Of a stretch of DNA of 49,184 nt, positions 25,791 through 32,327 are shown piece after piece. Position numbers and translations under genes: made by a program. Position 1 is the first letter of the stretch. The number at the start of each line of letters is the position of its first letter. The stretch is from Pelagibius sp. GTDB lineage: Bacteria; Pseudomonadota; Alphaproteobacteria; Kiloniellales; Kiloniellaceae. Below the pieces are notes generated by a model. It saw nothing but the letters and a program-made list of their open reading frames with translations. It was not told the DNA's origin and did not search any database. Where the stretch lies: NCBI GenBank assembly GCA_028280305.1, contig JANQMC010000090.1, positions 1-49,184 on the forward strand. Reading direction: 5' to 3'.

Positions 25791-26645
25791 TCAGGCGCGC
25801 GACCAGGCGCGGTCGATGGCGCGGCGCAGGATGACGCCAGCAACATGCATTTTGAACTCCACCGGTCCGCGGTTGTCTTCCGCCGGCTCGATGGCGCTGA
25901 GCGCTGCGGTGACGGCTGCCTTGACCGCCTCATCGTCGAGACCGCTGCCGACCAGCGCGGCGCCGGCTTCGGCGCTGTAGGTCGGCGTGTCGGCCAGATT
26001 GGTCATGGCGATAGAAGCCGCGGTGCAGCGATCGCCGTCCCTGGCGATCAGCACCGCCGCCGCTGCGGTCGCATAATCGCCGATCTTACGCTTCTGCTTT
26101 TCATAGGCGTAGCCGCCTTGCGGCGCGTCGAAGGAAACAGCGGTCAGGATCTCCTCGTCGGCGCGCGCTGTGAAATAAGCGGCTTCATAAAAGTCCCGCG
26201 CGGCGACCTGGCGCTCGCCATCGGGGCCGACCAGGGTGAAGCTGGCATCCAGGCACTGCATCAGGCCGGGCATGTCGTTGCCGGGGTCGCCGTTCGCCAC
26301 GTTGCCGCCGAGGGTGCCGACATAGCGGACCTGGGGATCGGCGATCTGCAGCGCCGCCTCGCGCAGAATGGGCGCGGCATCTTGCAGTGCAGCATTTGTG
26401 ATCAGCTCGTGCTGGGTCGTCATGGCGCCGATGGTGATGCGGCCGCCCTCGATGCGGATGCCCTTCAAATCGTCGATCTTCTGCAGATCGATGAGATGGC
26501 TCAGGTCGGCCATGCGCAGCTTCATCATGGGTATCAGGCTGTGGCCGCCGGCGATGACGCGGGACTCTTCGCCGAGTTCTGCCAACAGCTTCACGGCGGC
26601 GCCGACGGACTCCGGCCGATGGTACTCGAAAGCACCTGGTATCAT
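25791..26645 (-). CDS. coxM: Aerobic CO dehydrogenase, medium FAD subunit
   Basis: 284 residues. The FAD-binding motifs AGGHS (32-36) and TLGG (111-114) fall at the same residue numbers as in Oligotropha CoxM, which strongly supports the start at ATG 26645 (GGGAGG upstream). The longer frame to 26774 crosses the regulatory region and is rejected. It accepts electrons from CoxS and delivers them towards the quinone pool. First gene of the coxMSLDEF unit. Confidence 0.95.
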   Translation of the reverse strand: MIPGAFEYHRPESVGAAVKLLAELGEESRVIAGGHSLIPMMKLRMADLSHLIDLQKIDDLKGIRIEGGRITIGAMTTQHELITNAALQDAAPILREAALQIADPQVRYVGTLGGNVANGDPGNDMPGLMQCLDASFTLVGPDGERQVAARDFYEAAYFTARADEEILTAVSFDAPQGGYAYEKQKRKIGDYATAAAAVLIARDGDRCTAASIAMTNLADTPTYSAEAGAALVGSGLDDEAVKAAVTAALSAIEPAEDNRGPVEFKMHVAGVILRRAIDRAWSRA

Positions 26646-26772
26646 TCCTAACCTCCCGATCCTGATGGTTCTCTGCCGCACCTTTGACGTGCGGTCGAAT
26701 TTCTTCACATAAGTAAAGACCAGGGCCGGAGTGGGCGGCAGGCCGTTTCGCACTAGAAGGGCGTTGTCTGTC

Positions 26773-26802
26773 ACGAACTGCGCATATGGGGAACGAACTG
26801 CG
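26773..26802 (-). promoter_or_regulatory. LytTR-type direct repeat upstream of coxM
   Basis: On the coding strand CGCAGTTCGT occurs twice, exactly, with 10 bp between copies (period 20). GCAGTTCGT fits the general LytTR consensus (about 9 bp, xxxGTTNrk) at 8 of 9 positions, and paired repeats with about 11-13 bp between 9-mers are normal for LytTR domains. It lies 128 bp upstream of coxM and directly after coxC, which encodes an MHYT-LytTR protein, so it is the likely CoxC target. Confidence 0.65.
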
Positions 26803-26816
26803 GCGGCGAATGGGCT

Positions 26817-27989
26817 CTAGAGGCCCAGGGCCTCTCGCAGGGGATCGATGCGTGTGCGGCTGACCGGAACCGCCGGCAGATGGGCAAAAGCCTCGAAAAG
26901 GCAGGCCGCTTTGTCCTTGCGCCTTTCGAAGCTGGTGACATGTAGGATGTTCACCAGATAGCTGCGGTGGGTGCGGTGAAACTGGCTTGCGGGCAGCCGC
27001 TTTTCCGCCTCGGAGATCGACCAGGGACAGAACAGCTTCTCGTTCTCGGCATAGAGATAGGTATAGCGTCCTTCGGCGCGCACGGCGGCGATGGCGTCGC
27101 TGGAGATGAAGTAGGTTTTCTTGTGGCGCTCGTAGGGAATGCGCACTTCGACCGGGTCGTAGCGGATCGGTGCCGCCCCGTTTGGTGGCGCCGCCGCTGC
27201 GGTTGGTTGCGCTGCAGCATCCGCCGTCTCCGGCAGCGGGTCCGGCTCGCCGCCGGGCTGCGGCGTTTCGGCCGCACCGGCGCCGGGGGCGATGAAGGTG
27301 ACCGCCGACAACAGGAAGGTGCCGCAGATCACAAAGGCAGCCAGGGTCACGATAATGGCCAGGGTGCTGTTTTCCAGCGAGGCGGTCATGGCTTCGGGCG
27401 CCGGCTGCGGCAGGAACCCGGTCCAGTACATGGCGGAGAAGTGGACCACCACCACCGAGAGGCCGAAGACGAGGGTGCCCGCCACGATGTTCTGTTTGGT
27501 GCGCTTGCCGTAAGCCACCCAGACAGCCGCCACGCCCATCACGGCGGCCAGGATGATGGCGATTATCTTGCCCGGCAGTTCGAAAACCGGCAGGCAGCCC
27601 CGCATGCCGTTGATCCCCAGGAAGTGCATGGCGATGATGCCGCTGCCCAGCAGGATGCCGGCCGCCACCATGTTGCCGGGGCTGCGGGTCCTGAAGTGCA
27701 TCAGCAGCAGGGCCAGGCCGACCAGCAGAATGGCGATCAGGGCCGATCCCAGGGTGAGAAGGGTGTCGTAAAAAATAGCGATCGGAAAGTCCATGGCGAG
27801 CATCGCCACGAAATGCATGGACCAGATGCCGCCGCCCAGCACGAAGGCGGACATGACAACCAGAGTCTTGCGCGCATTGATCGGAAGCTGCGATATCCCC
27901 TTGGTCAGGGCCAGCCCGGTGAAGGCCGCCATGAAAGAGACGAAGACCGCAGCCACAACCAGCGAGAAGTCATAGGTATAGGCCACCAT
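26817..27989 (-). CDS. coxC: CoxC-like MHYT-LytTR membrane regulator
   Basis: 390 residues. About seven membrane helices in residues 1-240 contain the MHYT-type motifs MHFVAM, MHFLGI and VHFSAM, thought to coordinate a metal and sense diatomic gas. A Pro/Ala-rich linker (about 240-285) leads to a C-terminal LytTR DNA-binding domain: YFISSDAIAAVRAEGRYTYLY, then FHRTHRSYLVNILHVTSF. This is the CoxC/CoxH architecture of Oligotropha, and coxC precedes coxM there too. It probably activates coxMSL in response to CO. There is no strong ribosome-binding site at ATG 27989. The canonical Tyr of MHYT is Phe in all three motifs. Confidence 0.88.
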   Translation of the reverse strand: MVAYTYDFSLVVAAVFVSFMAAFTGLALTKGISQLPINARKTLVVMSAFVLGGGIWSMHFVAMLAMDFPIAIFYDTLLTLGSALIAILLVGLALLLMHFRTRSPGNMVAAGILLGSGIIAMHFLGINGMRGCLPVFELPGKIIAIILAAVMGVAAVWVAYGKRTKQNIVAGTLVFGLSVVVVHFSAMYWTGFLPQPAPEAMTASLENSTLAIIVTLAAFVICGTFLLSAVTFIAPGAGAAETPQPGGEPDPLPETADAAAQPTAAAAPPNGAAPIRYDPVEVRIPYERHKKTYFISSDAIAAVRAEGRYTYLYAENEKLFCPWSISEAEKRLPASQFHRTHRSYLVNILHVTSFERRKDKAACLFEAFAHLPAVPVSRTRIDPLREALGL

Positions 27990-28131
27990 GCGGCAGTTTT
28001 ACCGCTAATCACGGCACCTGCGCAATTGCCGGCCTTTCACGTGTTCGACAGCCCGGCCGGTCATCGCCTCCGGGCTGGTTCTGGTGCTTCCTCTTTTTGG
28101 GGAGATGGCCTGAACACCGGCCCCTGACCGG

Positions 28132-28167
28132 CCGCCCGCGCCAGGGCTGTTTGGGCGGCGCGGGCGG
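28132..28167. terminator. GC-rich hairpin after atpE
   Basis: CCGCCCGCGCC and GGCGCGGGCGG form a perfect 11-bp stem around a 14-nt loop, 35 bp beyond the atpE stop. It lacks a T-run, but its position suggests the 3' end of the atpBE message. The rest of 27990-28201 shows no gene; in particular no b-subunit reading frame follows. Confidence 0.5.
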
Positions 28168-28201
28168 TGACCGGGTGAGGCTTATCCATCGGGTTGCCGG
28201 A

Positions 28202-28429
28202 TCATCCGACGAAGAGAATGATGAAGGCGACGATCAGCGCGAAGAGCGCGATCGCTTCGGTGAGGGCGAAGCCGAGCAGCCCCACCGGCTGGACCACTTC
28301 GCCGGCGCCCGGATTGCGGGCGACGGAAGAAATCCAGTCGGAGAAGATCTTGCCGAGAGCCAGGGCGACACCGAGCAGCGGGATCAGCGCGATGGCCGCC
28401 GCCAGGAGTCTGATGCCATCATCAGTCAT
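28202..28429 (-). CDS. atpE: F0 ATP synthase subunit c
   Basis: 75 residues: two membrane helices joined by the ARNP loop (37-40). Helix 2 carries the ion-binding Glu58 in LTEAIALF. The residue aligned with the sodium-ligand Gln of helix 1 (Ile-tartaricus-type c rings) is hydrophobic, so protons are the likely ion. The helix-1 packing motif, normally GxGxGxG, reads GVALALG (20-26), with Ala in place of two Gly; this could change the c-ring size. The ATG has AAAGGA upstream and lies 45 bp after atpB. No subunit b or b' gene follows within the window. Confidence 0.92.
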   Translation of the reverse strand: MTDDGIRLLAAAIALIPLLGVALALGKIFSDWISSVARNPGAGEVVQPVGLLGFALTEAIALFALIVAFIILFVG

Positions 28430-28474
28430 GTCATGTTTTCCTTTTGTTACAGAAGAGATGCAGGGATGGGTTTG

Positions 28475-29239
28475 TCAGTGACCGTGTAAGGCGTCACGGA
28501 TGTAGAGCGAGGTGATCAGCATGAAGATGTAGGCCTGGACCAGGAAGATCATGACCTCAAAGCCATAGAGGACGACCATCATCACGATCGGAAGGATGGA
28601 CACGCCGTACCCGGTTACACCAAGCGCGTCGATCAGCATCACGCAGAAGTCGGCGAAGAGCTTGATCATGATGTGACCGGCCAGAATGTTGGCGAAGATC
28701 CGCACCCCCAGGGTGATGGGCCGGAACAGGTAGGAGATGACCTCGATAACGACCAGAAGCGGCGCCAGGTAAAGCGGCGTGCCGGCGGGTAAAAAGATCT
28801 GGAAGAAGCCGAGGCCGCTTTTGCGCAGCGCCAGGGTGTTGACGTAGGCGAACACCAGCAGGGCCAGGGCCAGCGTCACGATCAGATGGCTGGTCAGGGT
28901 GAATTTCACCGGCGTCAGGCCCAGGAGGCTGCCGAAGAGAATGAAGATGAAGAGCGTGAAGACGAAAGGGATGGCGTCGCGCGCTTCCTGCCCCGCGGTC
29001 TTCACCACGGTGCGTGCGACGAAGGTATAAACCGTCTCCACAAAGGACTGCAGCCGGCCAGGCACCATTGCGCCCTTGCGCATGCCGAAGATCAGAATGA
29101 AGCTGACCAGGATGGTGGTGGTCAGCATCGCCTGCGCCGAGGTCGTGAAAGACACGTCGACGCCAAAGAGTTCGATCGGAATCAGAACGTCGAATTCAAA
29201 CTGTCGTATTGCGTAAGGCGCTTGCGGCTCATAGGCCAT
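28475..29239 (-). CDS. atpB: F0 ATP synthase subunit a
   Basis: 254 residues with five to six membrane helices. The essential stator arginine is Arg180 in FRPITLGVRIFANILAGHI, and the C-terminal helix reads VMIFLVQAYIFMLITSLYI. It forms the half-channels against the c-ring. Usually atpI precedes and the b-type genes follow; here atpB-atpE stand alone. The pair could be the only F0 a/c set with the b subunits elsewhere, or a second copy; the window cannot decide. GGGAGAGA precedes the ATG. Confidence 0.94.
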   Translation of the reverse strand: MAYEPQAPYAIRQFEFDVLIPIELFGVDVSFTTSAQAMLTTTILVSFILIFGMRKGAMVPGRLQSFVETVYTFVARTVVKTAGQEARDAIPFVFTLFIFILFGSLLGLTPVKFTLTSHLIVTLALALLVFAYVNTLALRKSGLGFFQIFLPAGTPLYLAPLLVVIEVISYLFRPITLGVRIFANILAGHIMIKLFADFCVMLIDALGVTGYGVSILPIVMMVVLYGFEVMIFLVQAYIFMLITSLYIRDALHGH

Positions 29240-29739
29240 GCTGTTCTCTCCCCCGCCGATGTCATCAGCCGCCGCGGTTGTTCGCGAGACATGTGTCGCC
29301 AGGGGAGGGTAAATACAACAAGCGCCGTGATCGGCTTTGCCTATATTAGCGGCCTGTCGTTATTGGCTCTGGATTCTGCGGCGGGATAACGATGCAGTCC
29401 GTTGGGACAACGCTTGGAAAGTTTCGGAGTCACAGCAAAGCACTGTCATAGGTTAGACCGGAGGTTGCTCCTTTTTTGACCGCCTTCACCGCTCTCGGTT
29501 GCCGGCTTGGCCAAAACGATTCTCCATCTCGTTCTCGCTGCAATGAAGCAATAGAGACTTGGAGATGCCGGCGCGAGACAGTGCTCTTCCAACGCCTACG
29601 AATAAGCGCTTTCGGCCTCTGATGCCCGGTCTTTCCGGGGCAACGCTTTGATAGAAATGCGCAATCGTTTTCGGCAGTGTCCCAAACGCAGAGACAAGGC
29701 TTGAAAAACATTCCTGCCCGCGACGCCGATCTCGGCGCG
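29240..29739. other. 500-bp non-coding gap between the LysR-type gene and atpB
   Basis: No convincing gene on either strand; the single longer reading frame (29430-29816, minus) is low-complexity and runs into the regulator in another frame. Near the regulator's stop CGCCGA-TC-TCGGCG (29724-29737) followed about 15 nt later by TTTTT on the minus strand could be a weak terminator. TAATAT (29343-29348, minus) about 100 bp upstream of atpB could be a -10 element, without a clear -35. A small RNA cannot be excluded. Confidence 0.4.
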
Positions 29740-30660
29740 CTATTGCATGACGGTGATTTCGGGCAGGCGGGTCTTGAGGATGCCGCGCACCATTTCTGCG
29801 AGGGCGACGAATTCATGCTGGCGCGCGGACTTTCGGCGCCAGATCATGCCGATCATGCGATAGGGTGCGCGGCTGCGCAGAGGGCGGGCCACGACCTGGT
29901 CGTCCTGCTGAACTTCGGAACGGATGTAGAGGGCCGGAAGAAGCGACAGCCCCATGCCCATGCCGACCATCAGGCGAAGCGTGTCGAGGCTGGTGCCTTC
30001 GTAGTCCAGCGACATATGGGCGCCGTACTGCTCGCAGATTTCGTGCACCTGATCATGCAGGCGATAGCCGCGTTCGAGGGTGAGAACCGTTTCATCCTTC
30101 AGGTCGTCGCGATCGATCTTTTCCTTCGAGGCTAGGCGATGATCACTCGGCACCACCACGCTGAGCGGTTCACGGAACAGCCGCGCGGTCTGCAGGTCGG
30201 CCCCCTTGACCGGCAAGGGAAAGAACAGCAGATCCAGGTTGCCTTCGTCGATACCCGACAGCAGCGCCTGGGGCATCGCCTCACGGACATAGAGTTTCAG
30301 GGCCGGGAAGCTGCGGTGCAGTTCCGGCAGAATGTGGGGCAGCAGGTAAGGACCCAAGGTATGGAGCACGCCGACCCGGATTGTGCCGCCGAGCAGGCTC
30401 TGCCCTTGTTTGGCCAGTTCGATGATATCCTGCACGTCGCGCAGCACCGCCCGGGCCCGGGTGACGACCTCCTGCCCGATGGGGGTCAGGATGACCTTCG
30501 CGCGGCTGCGCTCGACAAGCTGAACGCCGAGTTTTTCCTCCAGCTCCCGCAGTTGTCCGCTCAAGGTGGGCTGGGTCACGTGCGTCATCTCCGCGGCGCG
30601 GCGGAAATGCAGGGTCTCGCCGACGGCGACGAGATAGCGAAGCTGTTGGAGGGTCGGCAC
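29740..30660 (-). CDS. OxyR-clade LysR-family regulator lacking the peroxidatic cysteine
   Basis: 306 residues. The N-terminal LysR helix-turn-helix (LRYLVAVGETLHFRRAAEMTH and QPTLSGQLRELEEKLG) is close to OxyR. The C-terminal half aligns with OxyR through TSLDTLRLMVGMGMGLSLLPAL. In OxyR the redox loop reads GHCLRDQ...C; here it is GYRLHDQVHEIC, so Cys199 is Arg200 while Cys208 is kept as Cys209. Peroxide sensing through the normal disulfide is therefore not possible. It starts at GTG 30660 with AAGGAAAGGGA upstream. It is divergent from a universal stress protein, with an OxyR-spaced site between them. The effector is unknown. Confidence 0.88.
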   Translation of the reverse strand: MPTLQQLRYLVAVGETLHFRRAAEMTHVTQPTLSGQLRELEEKLGVQLVERSRAKVILTPIGQEVVTRARAVLRDVQDIIELAKQGQSLLGGTIRVGVLHTLGPYLLPHILPELHRSFPALKLYVREAMPQALLSGIDEGNLDLLFFPLPVKGADLQTARLFREPLSVVVPSDHRLASKEKIDRDDLKDETVLTLERGYRLHDQVHEICEQYGAHMSLDYEGTSLDTLRLMVGMGMGLSLLPALYIRSEVQQDDQVVARPLRSRAPYRMIGMIWRRKSARQHEFVALAEMVRGILKTRLPEITVMQ

Positions 30661-30683
30661 GCGGTGGTCCCTTTCCTTGAAGG

Positions 30684-30709
30684 CTAGGTTTTCGAAAGGA
30701 AATAACTAT
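30684..30709. promoter_or_regulatory. OxyR-spaced LysR box between the regulator and usp
   Basis: CTAG-N7-AAAG-N7-CTAT follows the spacing of the E. coli OxyR consensus ATAG-N7-CTAT-N7-ATAG-N7-CTAT over three of its four elements (matches 3/4, 3/4 and 4/4). It lies 24-49 bp upstream of the regulator GTG, as expected for autoregulation and divergent control. Prediction only. Confidence 0.5.
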
Positions 30710-30840
30710 CGAAGCGCTCTTTAACTTCGATTGGCCCTAACGGCTTTTCAAGGTCATTTTTGATCCAGGCCCACTGAATTGGCTGCTGCGACCGCTCTGC
30801 GAAGAGCGGCTTTTACGCATGGGATGGGAGGACTGCCGGG

Positions 30841-31962
30841 ATGCAGAGATTCAAGAACATCCTGCTGGTTTGTGACGAGGAGAGCCTGCATGAGTCGTTG
30901 ATCGGAAGGGCGATCTGGCTTGCCAAGACCAATGCGGCCCGTATCACCCTTGTGGACGTCATCGAGGCGACGCCGGGCGAACTTGCCAGCCTCTATGGCG
31001 CTCTTCCCGGGGATTCCGCTGCCGGTGAGTCCGGTCCCAGTGATTCTGGTCCCAGTGGTTCCGGATACGACATAGAGCAGGAGGTTCTGGCGTTCCACAA
31101 AGCCCGCCTCGCGCAGATCGGCGGACCGATAAAATCCGAGGGTATCGAAACCAGCGAGGTGGTGCTGCAGGGCATTCCCTTCATCGAGATTGTCCGCAGG
31201 GTGCTGCGCCACGGTCATGATCTGGTGATGAAGGGCGTGACGGAGGAGAGCGGCGGTAAGGGTCTGTTCTTTGCCGGTGACGATCTGCACATACTGCGCA
31301 AGTGCCCCTGTCCGGTCTGGATGATGAAACAGGGTAGCCAACCCAAGTATGCGCGGGTCTTGGCGGCTGTCGATCCGGACCCCATGGATGAGCAGCGCTC
31401 CGCGCTCGACTCCCTTGTGATGGATCTCGCGACCTCCCTCTCAGCGGCTGAGGGCAGTGAGTTGCATGTCGTAAACGTCTGGCATTTGGACGGCGAGAAC
31501 GCGCTGCGTCACAGCGCATTCACCCGGGTTTCCAAAGAGACCATCGAAAAGATGATCGAGGAGAAGAGAAGGCAGAGCCACCAAAAGCTGAAGAGCCTGC
31601 TGTTCGACTATCCTGAAATTGACGGCCCTGAAATTGACGGCCCGGAAACCGGCGGCCCGGAAACCGGCGGCCCGGAAACCGGCGGCCGCGGGCGCCAGGT
31701 TCACCTGTTGAAAGGCGAGGCGCGCGATGTGATCCCGGCGTTTGCCAAAAGCAACAACGTCGATCTGATCGTGATGGGAACGGTGGGGCGCACCGGGATC
31801 CGCGGCTTCTTTGTCGGCAACACGGCGGAGTCGATCCTGAACCAGGTTGAGTGCTCGGTTCTGGCGGTAAAACCGCCGGGCTTCAAGACACCGGTGCAAC
31901 TGGATGCGGATCCCGAAACCGTCGTCGAGAAACTGGAGCGCAGGCAGGCCGGGAACGGCTGA
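30841..31962 (+). CDS. Two-domain universal stress protein (UspE-like)
   Basis: 373 residues with two UspA domains. Domain 1 (about 1-165) has a degenerate nucleotide loop. Domain 2 (about 170-355) ends with GTVGRTGIRGFFVGNTAE, the G-x2-G-x9-G-type ATP-binding pattern, then CSVLAVKPPG. Two insertions are unusual: a Ser/Gly/Pro stretch near residue 60 (GPSDSGPSGSG) and a PExxG pentapeptide repeated five times near residue 260. Both are likely flexible surface loops. The gene is divergent from the OxyR-like regulator and 365 bp upstream of the mrp operon. The role is stress tolerance; the partner is unknown. Confidence 0.88.
   Translation: MQRFKNILLVCDEESLHESLIGRAIWLAKTNAARITLVDVIEATPGELASLYGALPGDSAAGESGPSDSGPSGSGYDIEQEVLAFHKARLAQIGGPIKSEGIETSEVVLQGIPFIEIVRRVLRHGHDLVMKGVTEESGGKGLFFAGDDLHILRKCPCPVWMMKQGSQPKYARVLAAVDPDPMDEQRSALDSLVMDLATSLSAAEGSELHVVNVWHLDGENALRHSAFTRVSKETIEKMIEEKRRQSHQKLKSLLFDYPEIDGPEIDGPETGGPETGGPETGGRGRQVHLLKGEARDVIPAFAKSNNVDLIVMGTVGRTGIRGFFVGNTAESILNQVECSVLAVKPPGFKTPVQLDADPETVVEKLERRQAGNG
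31612..31686 (+). repeat. Five-copy 15-bp minisatellite inside the usp gene
   Basis: Five in-frame 15-bp units in a row: two of CCTGAAATTGACGGC and three of CCGGAAACCGGCGGC, encoding PEIDG twice and PETGG three times. Because the unit is a multiple of three, copy-number change would alter loop length without breaking the frame. Confidence 0.95.
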
Positions 31963-32327
31963 CGCCAAACCCAAAACTCCCTGATAGATGAAAACTATCA
32001 AAAACGGTTGATTCGGCGATTGGGACAGAGCGTAATGCTCCCAATATCGAGGATCAGTCGCGTAGATCTGCGTGATCTTCAGCAGGGAGGGGACAGACGT
32101 GATTCGGCGCTTCTTCGGACAGTGCAAAGGACCAGATTCGGTGCTTGGCCTGGGCTCGGTGCGAAAAGCCCGGCCTGAGCGCCGCCTTGGCGGAGCGCCG
32201 GATTTCCGTTAGGCCGAGACGCTTGAGATCAGTTATGGTCCAGCCGTCCCGCAGCGCTGGTTACCACGCCTTATTCCCCTTCACCTTTCCCGTCACCCGT
32301 TAAGTTCCGCGAGAAGCCGTAACCGGT
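31963..32327. other. 365-bp leader region upstream of mrpA
   Basis: No gene is visible. The region holds an ATAG-N7-CTAT dyad (31984-31998) close to the usp stop and an imperfect hairpin GCGCCGCC-TT-GGCG...GCGC around 32180-32200. The long distance to mrpA would allow an untranslated leader. No recognised riboswitch pattern was found by eye. Confidence 0.4.
31984..31998. promoter_or_regulatory. ATAG-N7-CTAT dyad, OxyR-type half operator
   Basis: ATAGATGAAAACTAT matches both elements of one OxyR dimer site exactly, with 7-bp spacing; the dyad extends by one more pair (G...C). The expected second dimer site is not seen. It lies 330 bp upstream of mrpA and shares its pattern with the site at 30684-30709. 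Confidence 0.5.

Noticed and set aside
29430..29816. Minus-strand frame in the gap before atpB
   Set aside because: Ser/Arg/Pro-rich random-looking translation, overlaps the regulator in another frame, no ribosome-binding site.
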